Of a stretch of 64,000 nucleotides of DNA, positions 23,801 through 33,305 are shown in pieces (position 1 is the first letter of the stretch; every line of letters starts with the position of its first letter). A model generated the notes under the pieces. It did no database searches. It saw only the letters and a list, made by a program, of their open reading frames with translations, and was not told where the DNA came from. A program made the position numbers and the translations under genes. The stretch comes from Sphaerulina vaccinii (Eukaryota; Ascomycota; Dothideomycetes; Mycosphaerellales; Mycosphaerellaceae): contig JAKUDP010000012.1 of the NCBI GenBank assembly GCA_022570795.1, positions 1,364,001-1,428,000 on the forward strand. Reading direction: 5' to 3'.

Positions 23801-24507
23801 GGTGTGGCTTGTCGTGCTCGTTGGCAGTGTTGTGAGGTGCTGAAACCCTCGAAAGTCTGAAGCCACTGCCCAGAGGTGAACAAGCGAACAGCAGACAAAC
23901 ACCCGTGCACTGGGCAACCGATTCGGCCTACGACTGGAACATACTCCATTGTTGATGTGAAGCTGTGTAACATTGCATTGTGAGAGTACGACTCTGTCTA
24001 CTGGAAGCACTTCAGCCTCGCTAGCATCTCCAGCCTCAATGCCATGGACGAGCGCAAACAGTGGAGTGGATGTTCGATTCCATGCCGGAACAACAATAGC
24101 CTTAGGCCATTTAGACGAGCTCGCCTGATGAGACTACATCATTGCTGTAGAGCTGGACAACGTTTCGGGACGCGACTCTGTTAGCTGGAACCGATCCTGG
24201 CTCGCTGCTGTCCTCGACCTCGATGCCATGAATGAACACAAACTATGGATGAGCTACCTAAAACACTGGATTCGTTCAAACTCGCAAGTTCAGCGCAATG
24301 GAGCAGGTTGACTACTGCCACCTTGATAGCGCGCTTCAGTTCAACTCCATAAGATCGCTTCGCACGCTTGCGTCTGTCGCTTCACGGTCGTACTCCTCAT
24401 TGCCAGTCTCGTGGTCTCAAGCATCAATCACTCGATCAGCTTTCTCACCCTCAGTCTCTTCGTCATTGCCTCCGCTGGTGTCTGCGCTATCGTCCTCCTT
24501 CTCTTCT
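23801..24507. other. spacer between Myb-like paralogs with a diverged duplication
   Basis: About 700 bp. Two diverged copies of an 80-90 bp segment start near 23990 and 24174 (separate entry). No confident gene is seen, although minus-strand frames through the copies read similar peptides (HGIEAGDASE and HGIEVEDSSE). Confidence 0.4.
23990..24260. repeat. diverged direct repeat, period about 184 bp
   Basis: The segments from 23990 (GACTCTGTCTACTGGAAGC) and from 24174 (GACTCTGTTAGCTGGAACC) align over roughly 80 bp, ending in AATGCCATGGACGAGCGCAA versus GATGCCATGAATGAACACAA. The differences are scattered substitutions and no gap is needed over most of the length. Both strands keep related peptides across the copies. 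Confidence 0.5.
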
Positions 24508-25461
24508 TCATTTCCAGATTCCGGTGCCCTCGGCCAGTGCATCAGCCTGACCTTTCCGCGCCTTCTCCTCTCGACCCGGACTAGTACTCTCGAGAACCGT
24601 TTGATAAAGCAACTCCGCTGCCTCCTTGACAGTGCCATCATCGAGTTCGGCTAGTTCATGCTTAGTTCCTGGTCGAACTACTACTTCGTGTCTCTTGAAG
24701 AAGTCTAAGACCTGACGCTTGCTAAAAGCTCTATTCGTAGCTGCGAGTTGAGCATCGACGGTCTCCACCACTTTCGACACGAGACGACCTGTGTGGAGCG
24801 CAAGAGCATCATTCAATAGCTTCGCGTCAGAGGCGGAGATGCCCACCTCGTGATCGGTCTGCGCTGGAAGCTCACTCGGGTCAAGCTCATCTTCGTCCTC
24901 TGAGTCGTCTTTGACTTCTCCTTCATCGTTACCACCAAGCATGCTCATTGATCGGACGTTTGGTAGTGCACCGTCCGTGGCATCGAGTGAGGCTCGATCT
25001 CCAGACTTTGCGGGCCTAGATTTCGTTGGCGGATTGGTCACATAACCAGGACGGACCTTGGACTTGGCCTCCTCGGCCAGCTTCTGCGTGCTTTTGCCAG
25101 ATCGCGCGTTACGTTCCTCGTCACTCTCTAGCCAGGTCTGAAACTTCGTCTCGCCTGTCGGTGCTAGGATTATGCCGAGAGCTGTTCCTGCATTGAGGAC
25201 TTCGGTGCGAGCGTGCGAGAATTGATTGAGGTCTTCCTGTGAGAACGCCGGGCCTTGAGCGCGATCCCAGTAGAACCACATTGCCCCAGTTTGATCGTTG
25301 TTGGCATGAGCCTTGTACATGGTGCACAATCTAGCAGCATTCATGGTTCTTCGGCCTGGGAGGGCTTTGTTGAAGAGTTCGTGTATTTGCGCCGTTGAGA
25401 GAGTCCATTCTCTGCAGAGCAGGATCAGGACACAGATCTCGTCATCTTGCCAGAAGGCCAT
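24508..25461 (-). CDS. Myb-like paralog 2
   Basis: Single exon from ATG 25461, 317 aa. Residues about 1-50 (MAFWQDDEICVLILLCREW, then a GRRTMNAARL segment) have the spacing of a Myb/SANT helix-turn-helix: Trp and acidic residues in helix 1, then a GR-x5-AARL third helix. The middle is acidic and disordered (about 145-195). A helical C-terminal region (about 200-300) includes a short DFFKRHEVVVRPG motif. The N-terminus is related to the frameshifted gene at 22398-23800, so the two are probably tandem paralogs. A nuclear DNA-binding role is inferred only from the helix pattern; no function is known. Confidence 0.6.
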   Translation of the reverse strand: MAFWQDDEICVLILLCREWTLSTAQIHELFNKALPGRRTMNAARLCTMYKAHANNDQTGAMWFYWDRAQGPAFSQEDLNQFSHARTEVLNAGTALGIILAPTGETKFQTWLESDEERNARSGKSTQKLAEEAKSKVRPGYVTNPPTKSRPAKSGDRASLDATDGALPNVRSMSMLGGNDEGEVKDDSEDEDELDPSELPAQTDHEVGISASDAKLLNDALALHTGRLVSKVVETVDAQLAATNRAFSKRQVLDFFKRHEVVVRPGTKHELAELDDGTVKEAAELLYQTVLESTSPGREEKARKGQADALAEGTGIWK

Positions 25462-25770
25462 GATCGTCGTGTCTCTGTGTGAGGCGATGTTGATATTGTG
25501 CAAGACGTGTAGCATGTGCGGTATTAAGCGGCGAGCAGTATTCAGGGCACAAACAAGCTTGCAGAGCAACAGCGCCGAACAGCAAACGAAGAAGTCACTA
25601 GAACAGATCTCACCGGCTGACCAGAATGTGTTATTGACAACACGACAGCATTGGAACACAAAGGCAAAACATCTGGAGTCTCCAGACATAAGCTCGCTCT
25701 CCACCAGACACGATAAACCTCAGCAGGTGCTCAGCCAGAGGCACACATTCCAGAAACTCGACAAGCAAAG
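25462..25770. other. divergent intergenic region
   Basis: About 310 bp between the Myb-like paralog and the F-box-like gene. CA-rich leader sequence precedes 25771; no other feature is seen. Confidence 0.35.
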
Positions 25771-26436
25771 ATGTCGAGCTTTCTCGAATCAGATCTCTGC
25801 GTGCGCACCAAGCACTCTGGAGAGCCACCACAAGCCATAGCAGCACAGCAAGCATTGGAAGTGCCCAGCACTCTCAGATCAGAACTCTGCATTCGCACTA
25901 AGCACTCCGCCGAGCCACAATATGCCATAGCAGCACAGAAAGCCTTCGACGTTGTCGAGATCCTCGAGAACATCATGCTCACCCTCTCGGCACGCAGCTT
26001 GCTAAGGGCAATGTATGTACAGCAATGCTTCCGTGACACCGTTCTCGGCTCGGTCCCACTACTTCGATCTCTTCGACTCGAACCAGCAGCTCCTGGAACC
26101 TACTATCGTGCCTCCTGCCTTGTACACAAGCCCCTGAACCGGAAAGTGTCAGACACCGGAATGCCTTCGGGCTGGATCACAGAAGAAAGCAGGCCGCGTC
26201 GAATAGTAATGAGTGCATGGATCGACACATCAAGGCTGGCTGAAGGACAGCTTGGCTCTCGTCTTCGTGCAATGCTGTTTTGTAGCCCGCCTGTGCGCAC
26301 ACTGGACGCCTTTATCAATTTTAGAACGTCGTCTGGGCATAAAGGAAGGGATAGTAGACACACGGCGATTGTATCGAAGCATCCGAACGGACATACTATT
26401 GGCGAGCTCATCGATCTTGCCACTGAGTGGAGCTAG
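25771..26436 (+). CDS. F-box-like protein with an N-terminal 30-residue tandem duplication
   Basis: Single exon, 221 aa. Residues 6-35 and 36-65 are two copies of one unit: ESDLCVRTKHSGEPPQAIAA against RSELCIRTKHSAEPQYAIAA. The second copy runs straight into the F-box-like helix FDVVEILENIMLTLSARSLL followed by VQQCFRDTVLGSVPLLRSL. That arrangement (AxxxxxxxEIL..IL..L....LL....VC..W) is common in short fungal F-box-like proteins of plant-associated Dothideomycetes. The C-terminal part has no known domain. A role as an SCF substrate receptor is possible but unproven. Confidence 0.65.
   Translation: MSSFLESDLCVRTKHSGEPPQAIAAQQALEVPSTLRSELCIRTKHSAEPQYAIAAQKAFDVVEILENIMLTLSARSLLRAMYVQQCFRDTVLGSVPLLRSLRLEPAAPGTYYRASCLVHKPLNRKVSDTGMPSGWITEESRPRRIVMSAWIDTSRLAEGQLGSRLRAMLFCSPPVRTLDAFINFRTSSGHKGRDSRHTAIVSKHPNGHTIGELIDLATEWS
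25786..25965 (+). repeat. 90-bp tandem duplication inside the F-box-like gene
   Basis: Units 25786-25875 and 25876-25965 are in frame and adjacent, each 90 bp. Both contain CTCTGC...CGCAC(C/T)AAGCACTC and GCCATAGCAGCACAG. The duplication repeats the start of the F-box-like module and keeps the frame. Confidence 0.75.
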
Positions 26437-27056
26437 GAACCCTACCGCCAGGATTTTATTATCTCGAATATAACTTTCCGAGGTAGTATCAATTGCACAA
26501 GGGTCTGATGGTCAACGCATGGAACGTCGCGACTGCTCATGGAGTGGTGGAGGCCGAATGCTCGTGGAAGCCGCTGTTTTCGAGCTCATGAAGGGGGAGA
26601 GGTGAACAGTCCCCACGCGTCCCATCAACGCTAGAGAGGAACGACTCCTTGATTGAGCGCGTACTGAGGTGCCAGGTATGCAAGCCTAGCCTTGTTGTCA
26701 AGCGCCCCGGATATCGGAGAGAGTGCTGGAGTATTGTGGGCGAAATGCTTCACCTGCGTCGCAGACTGATGCCGGAGACGAAGGCTCACGCTGGACTTTT
26801 GGGAACTGTGCCTGTAGCAACACGGAAAGTCGGATCCATCAACTCTCGAACAAGATAGTGTCATTGAAGAGGTGATGGTACAGTACAATGGTCGCTGAGT
26901 TGTGGAAGGTATGAGAGCTCAATTTGTGCTAGAGCCATCATGTGTATTCTGCTATGCACTCCGTTACCAATGCATTGTAGCATCAAGACTCAATCAATAC
27001 ACTTTTACGCCAGAGGACTTTCGAAGGTTGTTCAAATGATCTTCAAGCTCGACCGA
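26437..27056. other. intergenic, convergent 3' regions
   Basis: About 620 bp between the F-box-like gene and the convergent CorA-like gene. Only short frames are seen and no feature is recognised. Confidence 0.35.
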
Positions 27057-28693
27057 TCATGCTGGACTGTTCTCAGCTTTCCGAGCGAGTCTTCGACGTT
27101 TTAAGTCGACGATCAACCAGAATCCTATCGTTGCTATCAGTAGAACGACAGTCAGCGTGAAGAATATCCACATTTCGGGCTTGAAGTGCAGGCCACCCGT
27201 GCTGTTAACAGTGATATAGTCCATGCCAAGTAAGGTCTGTTGATGTCAGTGCGAGCCCCAAAACGGTTTCAGGAATACTTACCGCAGCGAAAGTCGCGGG
27301 CAGGTAGACAAGGGTGAGGATAGTGATGGTCTTGAGAGTCTTCGTGTCTTCGCCGGCTTGTTGCGCGAGTTTTGCGGTGAGGACATTGTCTCTTCTTGCC
27401 AGAGCTTGCAGTTCTGCAGTCTGCTCGCTGTTGTTCCGCAGAGCATTCAAGGTCCGGAACGAGAGCATGCTGCTCATCTGATGTCATCAGCAAGTCCTTA
27501 TGATCCTTCACTAGATTCACTGACCAGTCCCGCCAGCGTGCCAGCACGATGCAGCATGCTGCTTATTCGACCACTCTGCGACCTGAGCTCGCACAGATTC
27601 GGCCCCAAGAAGTCGCAGTGCACTTGTTGTGGTTTGCTATTGTCTCCCAAGTCCTTGTATAGAGCTTCGAGGACACTGATATTGGCCAAGATGCTTGCGG
27701 ACGCCGATTGGAATTGATCCTGAACCTCGTGTAGTGCTTGCATATCGGATGGTTCTATCACTAACTGCATGGATTTCTCGTGGGCATTACTGCTCATGGG
27801 ATCGACGTGTGCTTTCGTGCTCTGATTCAATCAGTCAAGATTCATCTTGGAGTATGCTATCGACTCACGAGCTGTTGTAATTGTTCTTCGAGCGAGGTGA
27901 TGTATGCTGCCCACCGCACGGCCGCCGCAGATGCGAACATCGCATGCATCTGCATTGACTTCTGTGGTACAGTTACGCCGTCTCGAATAGCTTGTAGTCG
28001 TTTGTTCAGGGCCTGGCTCTTCGAATGCTTCACCACGAAGAAAGTCGAGGTCTGGTCTTGCTGCTCACGATGCTCGTGAACCGCAAATTGCCGACTTGAC
28101 CATGATGTACCCGTTTGCTCGATGCACCTCAAGACGTAGCAGCAATCTTACAAGGTTAGCTAAGTCAGTCGTATCGTGGAAGCCGATCGTACCACTTATT
28201 GAGCCATCCTTGCCTCTCCGAACGGCATAACTGCCTGCTCCTTCACTCGTTTGGATTCGACGCTGACCAAATGCTTGGAGGATCTGCGACATCTTTGGGA
28301 AGGCCCCTAGATGCTGGAGGATGCATTGCATTGTCTGCTGAGAGATCGCGAGTGGTCCCAACGAGAACTCTTGGTTGGCGATACTGTGATGATCAGAGGC
28401 CTGTCCCATCGTGAGCAGGGAGAGACGAACATGACTCGAAGACTGCAGTCCATTTTTGCCGCCAAATGTGCTTCAAGAGTGGCATGATTCCGGAACACCA
28501 GCGCTGCAAGAATCAGCATCCACGATAAAAACAAGGATGTTCGCATACACTGACACTGTCTGCCGATATCGAGACATCGAACCATATCATTTTGAGTGAA
28601 AAGCTGGCTGGAATAACTGCTGAGATCGTCATTGTTCTTGCGAGTATCGTACTGCCATTCAGCTTCTGAGTCGAATGATGAAGAGGTAGACAT
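27057..28693 (-). CDS. CorA-like magnesium-transporter-family protein
   Basis: Seven exons on the minus strand: 28693-28549, 28503-28385, 28337-28193, 28146-27869, 27821-27525, 27477-27283 and 27236-27057. All introns are 45-47 nt with good GT and AG ends, and the phases all join; 452 aa. The N-terminal cytosolic part includes HLGAFPKMSQILQAFGQ, typical of fungal CorA-like proteins. A long helical region follows. The C-terminal pair of membrane helices is DTKTLKTITILTLVYLPATF and a second segment near residues 412-432. Between them the pore signature reads LGMDYI, where true CorA transporters have GMN. The family forms pentameric divalent-cation channels; with Asp in place of Asn, the ion choice or activity here is uncertain. 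Confidence 0.78.
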
Positions 28694-29080
28694 GGCAGTG
28701 CGGTTTAGATATGCCAAGTGACAGTAGAAATGCTGCTTCACATCATACTATATGGTGCACTCTAGCCAAGTCGTGCACGAGAGGCTGCGCAGTAAGGTGA
28801 CATGTCGGCTGTCTTTCAGCTCGCGAGCAGAACTATGGGCGGCGACCATCGTGTGCTCATGCGTGATCCTTACAATATTGTGCTGCGGTTGAGGCGCATA
28901 TGCTGCTGGGTATTGTACTGGATGGATTTCAAGCCTCAGTGTTTGAGGTGTGGTAGAAAATACATGGACCGGTGAGGCTGAGGTCGCGGAAATTTGCTCT
29001 GCGTCGATATCATGTAATGTTACAGTGACTATCAGGCCATGTGGGGTCTGAGCTGTGAGACAAGCTCCGTTTATTGCCGA
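28694..29080. other. intergenic stretch with an ATG-less open frame
   Basis: About 390 bp. A minus-strand frame of roughly 110 codons stays open here, but it has no ATG and no clear splice link to the upstream gene, whose stop at 29081 precedes it. Probably the 3' UTR of the small gene and the promoter of the CorA-like gene. Confidence 0.35.
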
Positions 29081-29455
29081 TCAGTCGCTATCATCGTCCT
29101 CAACCTCCTCCGCTTTCCTACCGACACTCAGACGTCGAAGCTCCTTTATCTCGTCCTGTCAAGCATCAGTATACTGATGAAAAGTGTGATCAACGCTCTG
29201 AACATACGTCTGTCACCATTCTCTTCACGGTCAAGACGATGCTAGGCTCGCTGGGTGATGAGTCTCGAGCGAGCTGTGAAAGCCAATCAGCCTCAGGTGC
29301 CACGAGGCGCGTGGTTGTGCACGTACGGCCCTTTTCCAAGCACTGCCAAACTCGCTTATATGGTCGTTGAGGTGTTTCTCGAGGATTGCGACTTTGATAT
29401 ACCTCACAGAAAGCGCCTGAGTAATGTAGCCCTGCTGGACTGTAGAAGCGGCCAT
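29081..29455 (-). CDS. small three-exon gene, 89-aa helical protein with an acidic tail
   Basis: Exons 29455-29327, 29273-29208 and 29155-29081. The introns (53 and 52 nt) have strong donors GTACGT and GTATGT, CTGAT branch sites and CAG acceptors, and the frames join exactly. The start codon context is AGCCATGGCC. The protein begins MAASTVQQGYITQALSVRY, continues with a predicted helix (IKVAILEKHLNDHISEFG), then VLTVKRMVTDDEIKELRRL, and ends EEVEDDDSD. It has no signal peptide or membrane segment. I do not recognise the family. The precise splicing argues that it is a real conserved gene, likely a small subunit of a larger complex (inference). Confidence 0.65.
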
Positions 29456-29686
29456 GGCTATGCTGGAGCTGAAAGGTGCGCATGAATATGTTGAGACGAA
29501 GGTACAGGCTTATACAGTCACACCACGACCCCATGTCAGATCCACATGTCGTGTAACATATGATTGTGCGCAGGCGAGGCCGCCCGTCTGCAGTTCGCAA
29601 GCCTCCAGCGCGTAGCACTCGCGTCCATTCTTTCTGGACTATTTGGTCTTCGGACCACGCCTGCCTGCGAATCGCCAACTCCAAAG

Positions 29687-31928
29687 ATGGCGGGTTTGCA
29701 CGATGACATGGACGCGCACGTTGATCTCTCGACTAATGGCAAGCTAAACAATCACAAAGGAGTGGAACTATCACCATACGGTCGAGGAGCTCAAGAGAGC
29801 GCACGAGACACAGAAAGTCTGATTGACAATCACGCAACACAACCATATCGACGACGACGAGGCAGCAATGCTACTGAAACAACTTTCATTCAGCCGCCAA
29901 TGGGCATTGTGGACGTCGCCTCTGTGATCTTCAACAAGATGGTCGGTACCGGCATCTTCACCACTCCTGGACAAGTCTTGGTGTCAACAGGCAGCAAAAG
30001 AGGCAGTATCATTATGTGGGCAATGGGAGGCGTGTGGACTGCGGCATGGTATTATTTGAAATACCGTCGCATTGAGCTGACTGCTGACCATTCTCAGCCT
30101 GGCGGTCTATCTCGAGTTGGGTGCGAGGTTCCCCAACAATGGCGGAGAAATCATCTATGTAAGTCTCGTCACATCTATCGACTAATTCGAACCACATGCT
30201 GACGAAAGTAGCTTGGACGAACACTTAAACCTGGTCTACTCTTCGCTCTCGCCTTCGCAGCCTTCTTCGTCATGGTTGGCCAAGGTGTTGGCAATGCCCT
30301 TGCCTTCGGAAGATTCGTCTCGATAGCTGCTACGCCTCAGTACACAGCGGACCAAGAGCTGAATCCGAAGGTCATCAAGCTGATTGCAATCGATATCGTG
30401 TCTGTTGTCTGCCTCACCTACTACTTCTCGACGCGACTAGGCCTGCTTCTCAACAAGTTTCTTGCTACGTACAAGTTGTGTCTCTTGGTTGCAGTATTCA
30501 TCGCAGGATTCTGGGCTAGTGGTGTCAACAACAATGGTCTTGCGAGAGACGATGATCAGCCAGCCAGTCCGAACACTGTCAGCAAGTTGAGTGCTTTCGT
30601 GCTAGTCTTGTACAGCTACACAGGTTGGGAGAACGCAAACTACGTAGGTTGTCTCGCTATCCCGTCGATTCTCACGAAGCTAACTTCCTGGTAGGTCACT
30701 GGTGAGATTGTGTCAACAGGAGAGGGTAGCAAGAAGCGCGCACTTCCTATAGGCGCGTACAGTGCAGTGGCCGTTGTTACGGGATCATACGTTCTGGTCG
30801 CAATATCTTATGTCAGGCATACCAGAACAAGTTCAGCGAAAAGGTTGAATTGCTGATACCTTCATAGTATCGTGCCTTTAGTTACACAGAGATCGCCGAC
30901 AATCTGGACCTTGGTATCGCCCGAAATTTGGGCAACATGGTATACTGGCTGAAGGCATTTGCGATACGTTCGCTTTCGCTGACGTAGTGTTCAGGCTTTC
31001 AAACCCAAAGGAGTCAGTCTCGATATCTTGCTTGCTTTTTCGGCCTTCGGCAATCTACTTGCTGTAGCCTACACAAGTGCCAAAGGTACCAGTCCTCTCG
31101 AAATTCGTTACACGAGCTGACCTCTGTACAGTGAAGCAAGTGATCGCTCGACAACGCATACTTCCGTTCTGGGCATTACTGGAGAAAGACGAAGACACGC
31201 CGAAAGGTGGACTTGTGCTCCACTGGTTCTTCGCCGTAGTCTTGATTCTTGCTACACCAGTGAATGGAGCCGGATACACGTTCGCAGTTGGGCTTGATGC
31301 ATACGGGCAGATCATCGTAGTCGGTGAGTGTGACTTGGCATGTAGAGTGCCGCGACGAATTTCACTGATGCCTTGCAGCATTCGCAACACTTGGATTGAT
31401 GATCATAATGAACACGCAGAAGCCATGGAAATCAGAGACTCTCCTGTTGAGGTCCAAGGCCTTGGCAAACATACTCTTCTCCATTGTTATATGTGCAAAT
31501 CTTCTAACAGCTGTCATGGCTGCTTTGGGATACAAACATACAAGCAATGCTGAACACCCAGTTCCTGGATGGCTATGGCCTGTCGTCACAGCTTCGATAT
31601 TTGGTTTTGGAGGTCTATACTGGGCAGTGATCAAGGGTCTCGGACTCACAGTGGGCAGCGAGACTGTTGGTAGCCGTCTTGGATTTGAAGTCAAAGTCTA
31701 CCAATCCGGTGACCCTGAGGTCCCTACTGAGATGCGAGAGCCGCTCGCTCAGTCTAAGCTCGACGGCACACATCGCCGACTTCATCTACAGGTATGTATC
31801 GAAAGATCATTGGAGTCAGGACACAACTCACTGATACTTCGCAGCTTACCGGGTGGCCTAAGGAGGTAGGCGAAGCGTGGCATCAGCTGGGACAATGGGC
31901 GGAACGAGTGTTGTTCAGGACGGCTTGA
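29687..31928 (+). CDS. APC-family amino-acid permease, Mup1-like
   Basis: Nine exons: 29687-30048, 30098-30158, 30212-30643, 30695-30811, 30868-30939, 30995-31085, 31132-31323, 31379-31791 and 31845-31928. The eight introns are 46-56 nt, most with GCTGAC, GCTAAC or CTGAT branch sites; 607 aa. A disordered N-tail of about 70 residues precedes about 12 membrane helices. The first helix contains IFNKMVGTGIFTTPG, the conserved substrate-site motif of the LAT/YAT (APC) group and close to the Mup1 methionine permease pattern. It would import amino acids at the plasma membrane with protons. The specific substrate cannot be told from sequence. The C-tail is short and amphipathic. Confidence 0.85.
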
Positions 31929-31984
31929 ACATCAGCACAGACGGACCGAAGTTAGCCTGCAGATGTATCTGATATGTGATTGAA

Positions 31985-33239
31985 CTACGATACCGAAGTA
32001 CCTGTGCTCGTGCTCGTGCTCATGCCCGCTTGAGCTGCGTCTCCGGTCTCTAGGCCCTTGCCCTTGCGCTCTCTTCTCCAGTCTTCCTTCTCATCGTCGT
32101 AGATATCCTTGAATGTGCTAGCGTCTGGTACATGTTAGTGGTATATTTCGATAACGCTGGGCGCTTGATTACCTTCAACGTTTGCAAAGCTCAATGCCAC
32201 CTCTGCGTATTTTCTGCTGTACTGCGATTCCAGCTGTTCAAGGGCTTTGGGATGCAGAGGGATACCAGCAAAAGCCAGGTGGGGCTGCTGCGTTGTCATG
32301 TCCCTCCTGGGTGACAGAATGGCTGCATCGAAAGCTGGAACGGTGTCCTGCGTGGGCACAAAGCGGATCATGTTCGAGGGAGCCTCAACCATTCCCTTAG
32401 GAGGCTTGTAACGGCGCCAGATCTTGGCCACTACTATGCCATTAGTGTCGATATGCCAGTCAATGTCGGGAAGATCACTTACTTCGCAGCACGAACATCG
32501 TCTTGTCCTGCATGAAGATAACGATTCTTCGAGAGTTAACATGACTGATTCCCATTTCTTGCCAAGATGGCAGGTCCTCGCGCCAGATTTGTACAGTGCT
32601 TGCGCGTTGCGGCTGTGACATGGCCGATGCTGAGTTCGCAGCATCCTTCTTTGACCGATGTCCGATCGCCTTGAGTCTGGCTTTGGTAGCCTTCGCAAGC
32701 TTTTCAATGACTCCGTTGTGCAGAGTGGCGGTGACTTCAATCACTAGGAAACTAGTTGTAATCAGCATGTGTAACCTATTCCTTGCTGGTGAGCATACCT
32801 GCGGTTTTCGACCACTCGCTGCATGGTAAAAGCAGATTGTGCAGCGATTGCATCCCCAAATTGACCTGACCTATCGGGGGATACAGCAAACTCAAGCCCA
32901 AGGACAGATACAGGCAATTCCCCCTCGTCCTGAGGTTGTGCAACTGCTTGGAGACCTGCTACGTAGAAGTGCCTTTGGGAGTGTAATTCTTGGCTCTTTG
33001 GCTTGAAGGCGTAAACAGGAACAAACATCATGTCGTGGTAGCGCGGAACTTGTTAACGAGATCAGTCAGTCTTTGCTACATGAACTTCGCGGGCCCAAGG
33101 ACTTACTCTGGCTATCGGAGTAGTGGTTCTGCCTGGCTAAGGAGACCCTCATGTCACTCCTCCTGTTCTCGAACAGCTGAATACTAACGCGCACTGTATC
33201 GTTAACAGAGGTCGCCGTCTGAGAGTCCGTCTGGCTCAT
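31985..33239 (-). CDS. conserved-looking five-exon protein of unknown function
   Basis: Exons 33239-33107, 33048-32799, 32751-32483, 32430-32173 and 32124-31985; introns 58, 47, 52 and 48 nt; all phases join; 349 aa. After a polar N-terminus (MSQTDSQTATSVNDTVRVSI) come beta-rich segments such as HDMMFVPVYAF, FYVAGLQAVA and RSFLVIEVTATLHNG. A Lys/Arg-rich helix, another beta stretch (SRRIVIFMQDKTMFVL) and a charged C-tail ending in Ser/Thr repeats follow. No signal peptide or membrane helix is seen. I do not recognise the family. It lies head-to-tail with the kinase gene just upstream (66 bp between them), so co-expression is possible. Confidence 0.65.
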
Positions 33240-33305
33240 AGTATTGTGGTAGTGCGTATATCTGCTAACATTAGCTTTGACATCTATGTCCGGTGAAGAG
33301 GAGTA

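Noticed and set aside
28749..29080. about 110-codon minus-strand frame without ATG
   Set aside because: The small gene upstream ends at 29081 in its own frame, and no splice donor connects it to this stretch.
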